From positions 186,001 to 250,000 of the forward strand of contig NZ_FONV01000002.1 of assembly GCF_900113015.1 (NCBI RefSeq): DNA of 64,000 nucleotides, written 5' to 3'. Numbering within the stretch: the first letter of the stretch is position 1; the number at the start of each line of letters is the position of its first letter. This DNA comes from Actinoplanes philippinensis (GTDB taxonomy: Bacteria; Actinomycetota; Actinomycetes; Mycobacteriales; Micromonosporaceae). The notes under the pieces are model-generated. The model was not told where the DNA came from and searched no databases. It saw nothing but the letters and a program-made list of their open reading frames with translations. The position numbers were made by a program, and so were the translations under genes. Positions 1 through 8,900 of the stretch are shown piece after piece.

Positions 1-993
1 GTCTCGGGGCTCCAACGCGAGCCGGACGGCCCGTGGTGGGAACGCAACGCCGGCGGCGACGTGGACGCGCTGCTGGCCGAGCTGACCTACGAGAAGCTCG
101 CGGGCGCCCCGTACCGCCGCTATCGCTATTCGAACCTCGCCTACGGCCTGCTCGGCGCCGTCCTGGAACGGGTCACCGGCACGACGTGGAGCGAGCTGGC
201 CGGCAGACGTGTCCTCGACCCGCTCGGGATGAAACGCACCAGCTACCACCCGGTCGAGCCGTACGCCCGCGGCTACGTCGTGCACGCCCTCACCGGCGCG
301 CTGCACGAGGAGCCACGCCCGGACACCGGCGCCATGGCCCCGGCCGGGCAGCTGTGGTCGACGATCACCGACATGGCCAAGTGGGCCGCGTTCCTGGCCG
401 ACCCGGCGCCCGCCGTCCTGGCCCGGGAGACCGTCGACGAGATGTGCGCCCCCGTGGTGATCAGCGATCTGGAGTCGTGGACGGCCGGTCACGGGCTCGG
501 CCCGCAGCTGTTCCGGGTCGGCGAACGCGTCTACGTCGGCCACGGCGGCTCCATGCCCGGCTACCTCGCGCACGTCGCCGTGCACCGGGACAGCCGGCTC
601 GGGGCCGTCGTGTTCGCCAACACGTACGGCCTCGACAACACCAGCATCCAGCAGGTCAGCCTCGACGCCCTGACCGCCGCGGTGGAGAGCGAGCCGGTTC
701 CGGTGCCGGCCTGGCGTCCGCCGGCCGCGCCGCGGGGCGAGGCCGCCGAGATCTGCGGCCGCTGGTGGTGGATGGGCCGCGAACACTCGATCACCCCCGA
801 CGGCGACACGCTGCTGATGTCCGGGCCGTATGCGGAGACGCGCTACGCGCGCGAGGCCCCGGACCGCTGGCGCGGCCTCTCCGGCCCCAACGAGGGCGAG
901 GTCCTGCGCATCCTGCGGACCGCGGAGGGCAAGGCCGACCGCCTGGACATCGCCACCCTCCGGTTCAGCCGCGACCCCCTGCATCTGGCCTGA
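1..993 (+). CDS. Serine hydrolase, beta-lactamase/class C (PBP-like) family, 5' end missing
   Basis: The reading frame is already open at base 1 (it begins V-S-G-L-Q), so the start and the usual N-terminal S-x-x-K nucleophile motif lie outside the window. What is visible is the second catalytic motif Y-S-N (bases 127-135, in R-Y-S-N-L-A-Y-G) and the late H-G-G motif near base 541 (H-G-G-S-M-P-G-Y), the order expected in the beta-lactamase/D-alanyl-D-alanine peptidase fold. The C-terminal 90 residues look like the extra domain common in the esterase/peptidase branch. Substrate cannot be told from sequence; a peptidase or esterase is as likely as a true beta-lactamase. It is followed by a convergent transporter gene. 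Confidence 0.85.
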   Translation, partial: VSGLQREPDGPWWERNAGGDVDALLAELTYEKLAGAPYRRYRYSNLAYGLLGAVLERVTGTTWSELAGRRVLDPLGMKRTSYHPVEPYARGYVVHALTGALHEEPRPDTGAMAPAGQLWSTITDMAKWAAFLADPAPAVLARETVDEMCAPVVISDLESWTAGHGLGPQLFRVGERVYVGHGGSMPGYLAHVAVHRDSRLGAVVFANTYGLDNTSIQQVSLDALTAAVESEPVPVPAWRPPAAPRGEAAEICGRWWWMGREHSITPDGDTLLMSGPYAETRYAREAPDRWRGLSGPNEGEVLRILRTAEGKADRLDIATLRFSRDPLHLA

Positions 994-1271
994 ATCAAAA
1001 CCGGCACATGGTACGGCCACGCCTGCCTCAACCGCACCCACGCGTCCCGTAGCGTCCCCGCGAGGCGGCTGCCCGCTCCCGGCCTCCACCGCGCCCGCCG
1101 GGCATGTGCGCCGCTCCCCGGCCGGCCCTGGGAGCCGTCTCCCGGAGACCGAAACAGCCCCCCACGACCGGACAGCCGGCCCAGGACGTCACCACCCGGC
1201 CGGCTCCGGGAGCTGTTCCGCGGGCGCTGGAACCGCGCCCGCGATCACCGCCCGGCTGGTGGGACGAGACG

Positions 1272-2225
1272 TCACGGGGTTGCCGGTTCGGAGTGCTGTA
1301 TCCCGGGCGCTGATACAGCGCCCGGAGCCGGGGGTGTGGTGCGGCGCGCTCGGCCGGGGGCGGACAGGCCGAGAGCCAGGCCGGCGGCGACCGTGGTGAT
1401 GCCGAGCCACACGGCCGGGGCGGGGAACGGGCCGCCGAGGGCCACGCCGGTCGCGGCGGCGGCGATCGGGGTGATGCCGGTCAGCAGACCGGCGCGGCCG
1501 GCGCCGATGCGGGTCACGCACGTGTACCAGAGCACGAACGCGACGGCCGTCACCAGCACCGCGAGATAGGCGCCGGCCAGCAGATCGTCGAGGCGGATCC
1601 GGGTCACGGCGGCCGGGCCCTCGACGGCCAGGCCGAGCACGGCGAACATCGCGGCGCCCATCCAGGTGGCGTGCACGGAGACGCCGAGCGGGCCGTGGCG
1701 GCCCAGCACCGGTACGGCGAGCAGGGTGAACGCGGCCTCGCAGGCGAACGTGACGGCCGCCCAGAACAGGCCGGCCGCGTCGGTGCGGCCGAGTCCCTGC
1801 ACGAGCATCGCGCCGACGGTCACGATCGAGGCGGCGGCCGGCACGCGGGCGGCGGGGCGGCGGCCTTCGAGCAGCGGGCCGGCGACGGCCAGCAGGATCG
1901 GCACGCAGGCGACGGCCACGCCGATGACCGCGGGTTCGGCGTGGCGGGAGCCCTGGACCAGCGCCACATTGAAGATCACCAGGCCGGTGACGGTGACGCC
2001 GAGCAGCCACAGCCATTCCCGGCCACGGGGCACGAGCACCGCCGCGCGCCCGGCCGGACCGGTCCGGGTCAGGTGCGCCCAGGCCAGGAGCAGCAGGCAG
2101 GCGGCGGCGTAGCGGAGGGCCTGGACGGTGTGCATCGGGGCGTCGGTGAGATGGCCGGAGACGGCGACGCTGCCACCCACGAAGACCATGCCGGCCGCCC
2201 CGGCGAGGATCGGGAGAGCTTTCAT
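1272..2225 (-). CDS. EamA/DMT-family exporter, 10 TM
   Basis: About 317 residues, almost wholly hydrophobic, with the two tandem five-helix EamA repeats of the drug/metabolite transporter superfamily (inner-membrane efflux of metabolites or amino acids). I start it at the ATG giving M-K-A-L-P-I-L-A-G; the frame is open further upstream but that would run through the divergent regulator's 5' region. The gene is divergent from a MocR-type regulator only about 15 bp away, a common regulator-target arrangement, so it is probably that regulator's target (inference). The exported substrate is unknown. Confidence 0.85.
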   Translation of the reverse strand: MKALPILAGAAGMVFVGGSVAVSGHLTDAPMHTVQALRYAAACLLLLAWAHLTRTGPAGRAAVLVPRGREWLWLLGVTVTGLVIFNVALVQGSRHAEPAVIGVAVACVPILLAVAGPLLEGRRPAARVPAAASIVTVGAMLVQGLGRTDAAGLFWAAVTFACEAAFTLLAVPVLGRHGPLGVSVHATWMGAAMFAVLGLAVEGPAAVTRIRLDDLLAGAYLAVLVTAVAFVLWYTCVTRIGAGRAGLLTGITPIAAAATGVALGGPFPAPAVWLGITTVAAGLALGLSAPGRARRTTPPAPGAVSAPGIQHSEPATP

Positions 2226-2239
2226 GCACCGATCCTCGG

Positions 2240-3739
2240 ATGGCGTATGGTCCGGTTCGAGGGCCAATCCCAGCGCGGTCAGGAGGACCAATTTCCGGAT
2301 CGGACTTCCTGCAGCTCCGGGCCGAGGAGGCGCCGGCGAAAGGGCTGACCGCCTGGCTCGCCGAGGGCCTGCGGACCGCGGTCGCGGCGGGCCGGCTGTC
2401 ACCCGGCGCCCGGCTCCCCGCCACCCGGCTGCTCGCCGCCGAGCTGGGCGTGTCCCGGGGTGTGGTGGTGCAGGCCTACCAGCGGCTCGTCGACGAAGGG
2501 CTGGCCGCGGCCCGGACCGGGTCGGGGACGGTGATCACCGGGCGTGGGGCGCGACGGCCGCCACGGCCGGCCGGTGACCGGCGGCAGACCCTCGACGAGC
2601 TGCGGCTGCCGATCTCCACCGCGGACGGCATCGACATCGACCTGTCACCGGGAGTGCCGGACCTGTCGGCGTTCCCCCGGGCGGCGTGGCTACGGGCGGA
2701 GCGCGCGGTGCTCGACCGGGTGACCGCCGCCGATCTGCGGTACGGCGACCCCGGCGGCGTCCCACGGCTGCGCGCGGCACTGGTGGGGTGGCTCGCCCGT
2801 ACCCGGGGAGTGCGGTGTGAAGCGGACGACATCGTGGTCACCGCGGGTGTCGCGCAAGGGCTCGCCCTGCTCGCGCAGGTGTTGCGGGCCCGGGGTGTGG
2901 ACGTGCTCGCGGTCGAGGACCCGGGGTCACGGGGCGCGTCCGACCAGATGGCGTTCTGGGGGATGCGGCAGGTCGGCGTGCCGGTCGACGAGCACGGCAT
3001 GCGCGTCGACGAGCTGGCCGGCGCCGGGGTGGAGGCGGCCCTGCTGACGCCGGCGCACCAGTTCCCGACCGGGGTGGTGCTGTCCCCGGAGCGGCGGCGC
3101 GAGCTCCTGGCCTGGGCCGGCGGCGGGTTGGTGATCGAGGACGATTACGACGCCGAGCATCGGTACGATCGGGCGCCCGTCGCCGCTCTGCAGGGTTCCG
3201 CGCCGGATCGGGTGGCCTATCTGGGCAGCGTGTCGAAGTCGCTGGCGCCGGCGATGCGGACCGGGTGGCTGATCGCGCCACGCGGCATGCAGGCCGAGCT
3301 GCTGGCCGTCAAGCACGCGTCCGATCTGGGCAATCCGGCTCTGCCGCAGCTGGTGCTGGCGCAGCTGCTGTCCTCCGGGGACCATGACCGGCATCTGCGC
3401 GCCGTCCGTACCCGCCAGAGGTCCCGCCGCGACGCCCTGCTCGCCGGATTGCGCGCGCATCTGCCGGAGGCCCGCGTCGCCGGCGTCGCGGCCGGACTGC
3501 ACGTGCTGGTGCTGCTTCCGGGCACGGCCGACGACACCGTCCTGGCCGATCGGGTCGCGGCCGCCGGCGTACAACTGCATCCGCTGTCGTGGCATCGTCG
3601 CCGTCCCGGACCGCCGGGCCTGGTGATCGGCTACGCCGCGCACCCGCCGGACCGCCTCGCCGAGGCCGCCGCCCGCATCGGCCGCGCCCTCAGTCGTCCA
3701 GCACCGTCACGAAGTCGATCAGGCGCTCCATCGAGTTGA
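2240..3739 (+). CDS. MocR/PdxR-type GntR regulator with aminotransferase domain
   Basis: A transcription factor with an N-terminal GntR winged helix (about residues 30-105, G-V-S-R-G-V-V-V-Q-A-Y-Q-R-L) and a C-terminal fold-type I aminotransferase domain. The PLP-binding lysine is the K in S-V-S-K-S-L-A-P-A (about residue 333) and the preceding E-D-D-Y-D-A-E is typical. Such proteins sense PLP or an amino compound and control a neighbouring gene, here probably the divergent exporter. The start is uncertain: the ATG at 2240 lacks a good ribosome site, while a perfect AGGAGG at 2281-2286 precedes an in-frame ATT (2291). The 3' end overlaps the convergent DUF3097 gene by 50 bp. Confidence 0.88.
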   Translation: MAYGPVRGPIPARSGGPISGSDFLQLRAEEAPAKGLTAWLAEGLRTAVAAGRLSPGARLPATRLLAAELGVSRGVVVQAYQRLVDEGLAAARTGSGTVITGRGARRPPRPAGDRRQTLDELRLPISTADGIDIDLSPGVPDLSAFPRAAWLRAERAVLDRVTAADLRYGDPGGVPRLRAALVGWLARTRGVRCEADDIVVTAGVAQGLALLAQVLRARGVDVLAVEDPGSRGASDQMAFWGMRQVGVPVDEHGMRVDELAGAGVEAALLTPAHQFPTGVVLSPERRRELLAWAGGGLVIEDDYDAEHRYDRAPVAALQGSAPDRVAYLGSVSKSLAPAMRTGWLIAPRGMQAELLAVKHASDLGNPALPQLVLAQLLSSGDHDRHLRAVRTRQRSRRDALLAGLRAHLPEARVAGVAAGLHVLVLLPGTADDTVLADRVAAAGVQLHPLSWHRRRPGPPGLVIGYAAHPPDRLAEAAARIGRALSRPAPSRSRSGAPSS

Positions 3740-4496
3740 TCAGCGGCGTCTCGACGTCCTTGTACGAGCTGACCGAGGCGAGGATGCGCCGCCACATGTC
3801 GGCCGGCTCACGGACGCCGACGGCCTCGCAGACGCCCTCCTTCCACGGACGGCCCGGCGGGATCACCGGCCACGCGCGCAGACCGACCCGCTCCGGCTTC
3901 ACCGCCTGCCAGACGTCCACGTAGGGATGACCGGTGACCAGGACGTTCGGGTCGGTGACGGCGGCCACGATCCGGCTCTCCTTGGACCCGGCGACGAGAT
4001 GGTCGACCAGGACGCCCAGTCTGCGGTGGCCGCTCGGACGGAACCCGGCGACCGCTGACGCCAGATCGTCGATGCCGTCGAGCGGCTCCACGACGATGCC
4101 CTCGATCCGCAGGTCGTCGCCCCAGATCCGTTCGACCAGCGCGGCGTCGTGGATGCCCTCGACCCAGATCCGGCTGGCCTTGGCGACCTGCGCCTTCACG
4201 TTGTCGACGGCGATCGACCCGGAGGCGGTCACCCGGCGCTGCCGCGGTTGCGGCCGCGCGGCCGGCTTGACCAGCGTGACCGTCCGGCCGTCGAGCAGGA
4301 ACGCGGCCGGCGTGAGCGGGAAGTTGCGGCGCTTGCCGAACCGGTCCTCCAGCACCACGGCGCCGAGCTCGAACCCGACGACGGCCCCGCAGAAACCGGA
4401 GTCGGCGTCCTCGACGACCAGATCCGGTTCGGCCTCCACCTCCGGGATCACCTTGCGGCGGCGCCAGTTGCCCGCCATCACATCCTCCCCATACAT
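3690..4496 (-). CDS. DUF3097 protein
   Basis: A 268-residue conserved actinobacterial protein of the DUF3097 family. The start M-Y-G-E-D-V-M-A-G is chosen because the Y-G-x-D-V-x-A-G segment is part of the family's N-terminus; an inner ATG (4478) has a stronger GGGGAGG ribosome site and is a real alternative. The C-terminal half contains a Toprim-like stretch (I-W-V-E-G-I-H-D-A, then G-V-L-V-D-H-L-V and V-T-G-H-P-Y-V-D), which hints at a nucleic-acid role, but no function is established. Convergent with the MocR regulator. Confidence 0.85.
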   Translation of the reverse strand: MYGEDVMAGNWRRRKVIPEVEAEPDLVVEDADSGFCGAVVGFELGAVVLEDRFGKRRNFPLTPAAFLLDGRTVTLVKPAARPQPRQRRVTASGSIAVDNVKAQVAKASRIWVEGIHDAALVERIWGDDLRIEGIVVEPLDGIDDLASAVAGFRPSGHRRLGVLVDHLVAGSKESRIVAAVTDPNVLVTGHPYVDVWQAVKPERVGLRAWPVIPPGRPWKEGVCEAVGVREPADMWRRILASVSSYKDVETPLINSMERLIDFVTVLDD

Positions 4497-4585
4497 GCCC
4501 CGCACTGTATGCGCGATCACGGACACACCCTCGGTGACGCTCCGAGCCGAGACAACTGTCATAGCTGCCACGTACCCTTGCTCGC

Positions 4586-5368
4586 ATGTCACCCGCAGCC
4601 GATGCGGCCACCCGTACCGCACGCCGGTCCACCAGGTTCGTCGCCTGGGTCCGCGCCTGGCGCGCCGGCCTCGTCCCGTTCGACGAGCTGGCCGACGAGA
4701 TCGCCGCGGACGAGGAGCACCTCGTCGCCGACGCCCCCGGCACCTGGACGGATGTGCCGCTCGGCCAGGGCCTGCCGATCTTCGCGAAGCTGCGGCCCGA
4801 CGAGATCCGCCTGGTGCTGCCGGCGCCCGGGGACCCGCGGGGGCTGCCCGGCCCCGGTGAGCTGACCGGCGCGGCGCTGCTGGCCGGCGAGGCCGTGATG
4901 ACACCGTCGTTCGGGGTGGTGCCCGAGGTGCGGCGGCACACGTCCGGTTCCGGTGTGGAGTTCGAGACGGTGCTGTGGCGGGTGATGCCGGCGCCCGAGC
5001 ACCGCCCGGTGTTCCAGATGGGCGCCGCCGAGGCCGAGGCACAGCTGACCGCCGCGCTCGGCGAGGCCACCGCCCGGCTCACCAAACTGGACGTGGCCCA
5101 GTGGAAACCCGAGCTGGCCGGGGCGTTGCAGGCGTTGCGCCGCCCGGAGAGCACCGAGACCCTGCCACCCGGTTTCGACCCGCGTTCGCGCCGCCTGTTC
5201 GCCCGGGCCAGCGTCCTCGACCAGGTGCTCGCCCTGGCCGGGACCAACGCGCCCGGCGGGGCCGTCAACGGCTACGAGGCGCAGCAGCGTGACGAGGCGC
5301 TGCGCCCGCTCACCGCCGCCTGCCGTCAGGCGCTGGTCGCGGCCTGCAACTCCCCGCTGCACCCGTGA
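4586..5368 (+). CDS. Conserved actinobacterial protein of unknown function
   Basis: A 260-residue soluble protein with no domain I recognise. It is acidic to neutral, rich in Ala/Leu helices, without signal peptide or membrane segment, and has the codon use of its neighbours. Its stop overlaps the GTG start of the following Nudix gene by 4 bp (GTGA), so the two are translationally coupled and probably work in the same process. Confidence 0.8.
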   Translation: MSPAADAATRTARRSTRFVAWVRAWRAGLVPFDELADEIAADEEHLVADAPGTWTDVPLGQGLPIFAKLRPDEIRLVLPAPGDPRGLPGPGELTGAALLAGEAVMTPSFGVVPEVRRHTSGSGVEFETVLWRVMPAPEHRPVFQMGAAEAEAQLTAALGEATARLTKLDVAQWKPELAGALQALRRPESTETLPPGFDPRSRRLFARASVLDQVLALAGTNAPGGAVNGYEAQQRDEALRPLTAACRQALVAACNSPLHP

Positions 5369-5871
5369 CGCCCGTGCAGGACCGCTATGCGCACTGCACG
5401 TTCTGCGGCGCGCGGTTCCCGTCCGGTCAGCCCTGGCCCCGCCGGTGCGGCGCGTGCGGCGAGACCAGCTACCTCAATCCGAGCCCGGTCGCCGTCGCGG
5501 TCCAGCCGGTCGGCCACGGCCTGCTGGCGGTGCGCCGCGGCATCGCGCCGGCCCGGGGCCGGCTCGCCCTGCCGGGCGGTTTCATCGACGTCGGCGAGAC
5601 ATGGCAGACGGCCACGGTCCGCGAGCTGCGCGAGGAGACCGGGGTGGAGGCAGACCCCTCGGGGGTCCGCCTGTACGACACGATCAGTGCCCCCGACGGG
5701 ACGATCCTGGTCTTCGGGCTGCTGCCCCCGCTGCCGAGCACAGCGCACCTGCCCCCGCCTCCGGACGAGGACGAGACGTTGAGCCGCGAGGTCCTCTACG
5801 GCCCGACCGAGCTGGGCTTCAGCATCCACACGGCCATCGCGACCCGGTGGTTCACCGAGCGCCGCTCCTGA
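5365..5871 (+). CDS. Nudix hydrolase with N-terminal zinc ribbon
   Basis: A 168-residue protein. An N-terminal zinc ribbon (C-T-F-C-G then C-G-A-C-G, residues about 11-33) is followed by a Nudix domain with the full catalytic box (G-G-F-I-D-V-G-E ... R-E-L-R-E-E-T-G-V). This arrangement resembles NADH pyrophosphatase-like (NudC-type) and ADP-ribose-type Nudix enzymes, which cleave nucleoside diphosphates linked to another group. The length is shorter than NudC, and the substrate cannot be assigned. Coupled to the preceding gene through a GTGA overlap. Confidence 0.9.
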   Translation: MTPVQDRYAHCTFCGARFPSGQPWPRRCGACGETSYLNPSPVAVAVQPVGHGLLAVRRGIAPARGRLALPGGFIDVGETWQTATVRELREETGVEADPSGVRLYDTISAPDGTILVFGLLPPLPSTAHLPPPPDEDETLSREVLYGPTELGFSIHTAIATRWFTERRS

Positions 5872-5996
5872 GCGCGGGCCGGATCGGCCGCACCATCCGA
5901 TATGCAGGTATTAGCAGGCTTTACCACGTCTGCGGCGGTTAGCGTACTAACCACGCCGGGTCGCCGGGGCCCGGACGCAGCCCGCGAGGACGAGCG

Positions 5997-8900
5997 ATGC
6001 ACCGGACCGGAACCGCGGTTCTGCTGATCTATGTCACTCTGCTGACCGCGACGGCACTCGTGGCCCGGCCCGTCGCGGCCGCGGTGACGAATCCGTTCAC
6101 ACTGCGCTACGCCGCCAACACCAACGGCTCGATCCTGCTGCGCGGCAACGCCAACCTGGTCTGCACCCCGGTCGGCGGCTGCCCCAACGCACGTCAGGGT
6201 CTGCGTCCCTCGGGTGAGTCGCTGGACAACAACGGCCACCTGATGATCAACGCGGACGCCGACGGCGACCTCGGCGTGACCACCGTCAACGACAGCACGG
6301 CCACGGTGGCCGTCCCACCGGGCAGCTCGGTGCTGTTCGCCGCGCTGTACTGGGCGGCGGACACCACGGCCGGCGTCTCCGGCGCCGGCGCACCGACCCC
6401 GGGGCACCGCAATCGCGTGCTGTTCCGTACCCCCGTGACCACCTGGCAGCCGGTGATCGCGTCCACCGTGTTCGGCGGTGGCGGCGGCGGCTACCAGGGC
6501 TTCGCCGACGTGACAGCGCTGGTGGCGGGGGCCGGCAACGGCGTGTACGGGGTGGCCGACATCCAGGCCGGCCTCGGCCAGGACCGGTACGCCGGCTGGA
6601 CACTGGCCATCGCCTACCGCAACCCGGCACAGGCCCTGCGTGCGCTCCGCGTCTACGACGGTTACGGCTCGGTGAGCAGCACCTCCGGCCCCGTCGACAT
6701 CACCGTGGGCGGATTCGAGACCCCGCACAGCGGGACCGTGCGCGCCGAGATCGGCACCGTCGTCTACGAGGGCGACCGGGGCAAGATCGGTGACACGCTG
6801 AAGATCGACGGCACCGCGGTGAGCGACGGCGCCAACCCGCCGGACAACTTCTTCAACAGCACGGTCAGCAGCGGCGGCGCCGACGTGGCCGGGCGCGACC
6901 CCGGCTGGCCCAACCTGTTCGGCGTGGACATCGACCAGGCCGACGCCACCGGCCGGCTCGGACACGCGGCCACCTCGGCCACACTGACGCTCAGCACCAC
7001 CAGCGACACCTACTTCCCGGGCGTGGTCACGTTCGCCATCGACCTCTACGCCCCCCGGATGACCACCACCATGACCGGCACCGACGTCAACGGTGGCGAC
7101 CTGGTCCCCGGTGACGAGATCGAGTATCTGATCATGGTCCGCAACGACGGCCTCGACACCGCCGACGACGCGGTCCTCTCCGTGGCCGTTCCGACCTGGA
7201 CCACCTACGTGCCGGGCTCGATGCGCGTCCGGGGCGCCCCGGCGACCGACACGGCGGGCGACGACGCCGGCACCTTCGGCGGCGGCCGCGCCGAACTCGT
7301 TCTCGGTGACGTGCCGAGCACCGGCGTGGTGTACGCGCTGCTGCGGGTCCGGGTCGACTCCGGGGTGCCACCCGGCTACTCGATCACCGGCCTGGTCGAT
7401 CTCAGCTACACCGGGCACACCGCCGCCGTGCGTGTCTCCGGACCCGCCGCCGCGGTGGCCACCGCGGTCAGCGCGGGCGGCACCGATCTGGTCGCCGGGC
7501 TGACGGTCGCGCCCGCCGTCCTCCAGCGGCCGGCCCTGCCCGGGCCGATCGTCTACACCGGCACGGTGGCCAACAACGGGACGGCGCTGGAGAACGCCGC
7601 GGTGGCCGAGCTGATTCTTCCGCCGGGGGTCACCGCCGGGGTCCTGCCCGCCGGCTGTGGCGCGTTCGCCCAGGTGGTCACGTGCGCCATCGGGCCGCTG
7701 GCGCCCGGAACGACGGGCACCGTGGTCATCCCGGCGACGGTCGGCGCGTCCGCGTCCGCCGGCCCGGCGGCGGCGCTGACGGCGACCGGCACGGGCGGCG
7801 ACACCGACGCCCTCAACGACATCGCCACCGCCGCCTTCCTGGTCAACCGTGCGCCGGTGGCCGTCGACGACGCGGCGACGACACCGACCATGACGACGGT
7901 GACCATCCCGGTGCTCGGCAACGACATGGACCCGGACGGGCCGGCGAGCGCGCTGACCGCTGCGATCGGCGCCGCGCCCGGGCACGGCGCCGCGATGGTC
8001 GAGGCGGACGGGACCATCACCTACACGCCGGCGGCCGGATGGGCCGGTGACGACACGTTCACGTACGTGCTGGGTGATGCGAACGGCGGCGCCGGGACGG
8101 CGACGGTGACCGTGCGGACCGCCAACGCCGTGCCGGTCGCCCGGGACGACGCCGACGCCACCCCGTCCGGCACCGAGGTGATCGTCCCGGTGCTCGGCAA
8201 CGACACCGATGCGAACGGTGACGCGCTGACCGTGACCGCGGTCAGCGGCCCGCAGGCCGGCGCCGGAACCGTCCGGGCAGCCGGCGGCGGCACCGTCGCC
8301 TACCAGCCGGCGCCCACGTTCGTCGGGCAGGCCGTCATCGGCTACACGATCAGCGACGGCCGGGACACCGCGAGCGCCCAGATCCTGGTCGACGTGGCGA
8401 ACGCCGCGCCCACCGCGAGCGACGACCTGGCCACCGTCGCCCACCTGGGCAGCGTGACGATCCCGGTGCTGGCCAACGACGCCGACGGCAACCTCGACCC
8501 GATCACCCTCACCGGCGTCGACCCGCCGTCCTCCGGCACCGCCACGCCGGCCGGCGACAGCGTCGTCTACCAGGCCGCTGCCGGTTTCGCCGGGACCGTG
8601 GTCTTCGGCTACGCGATCGCCGACAACCACGCGGGCACGGCGACCGGGCAGATCACCGTCGTGGTGGCCAACGCCGCGCCGGTGGGCGCCGACGCGTCAG
8701 TGAGCACCGCCTACCGCACACCGGTGACGGTCAGCCCGCTCGCCGGCGCCGCCGACGCCAACAACGATCCGCTGCATGTCGCCGGCATCACGGCGGCGGC
8801 CCACGGAGTGGTCGTGCCCAACCCCGACGGCACCCTCACCTACACCCCGGACGACGGGTGGTCCGGGCCCGACACGTTCACCGTCACCATCGCCGACAAC

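Noticed and set aside
5796..8630. 944-residue open frame antisense to the LPXTG protein
   Set aside because: Its translation is low-complexity Gly/Asp/His/Arg, follows the codon pattern of the opposite strand, and lacks any domain; the sense protein has a signal peptide, repeats and sorting signal.
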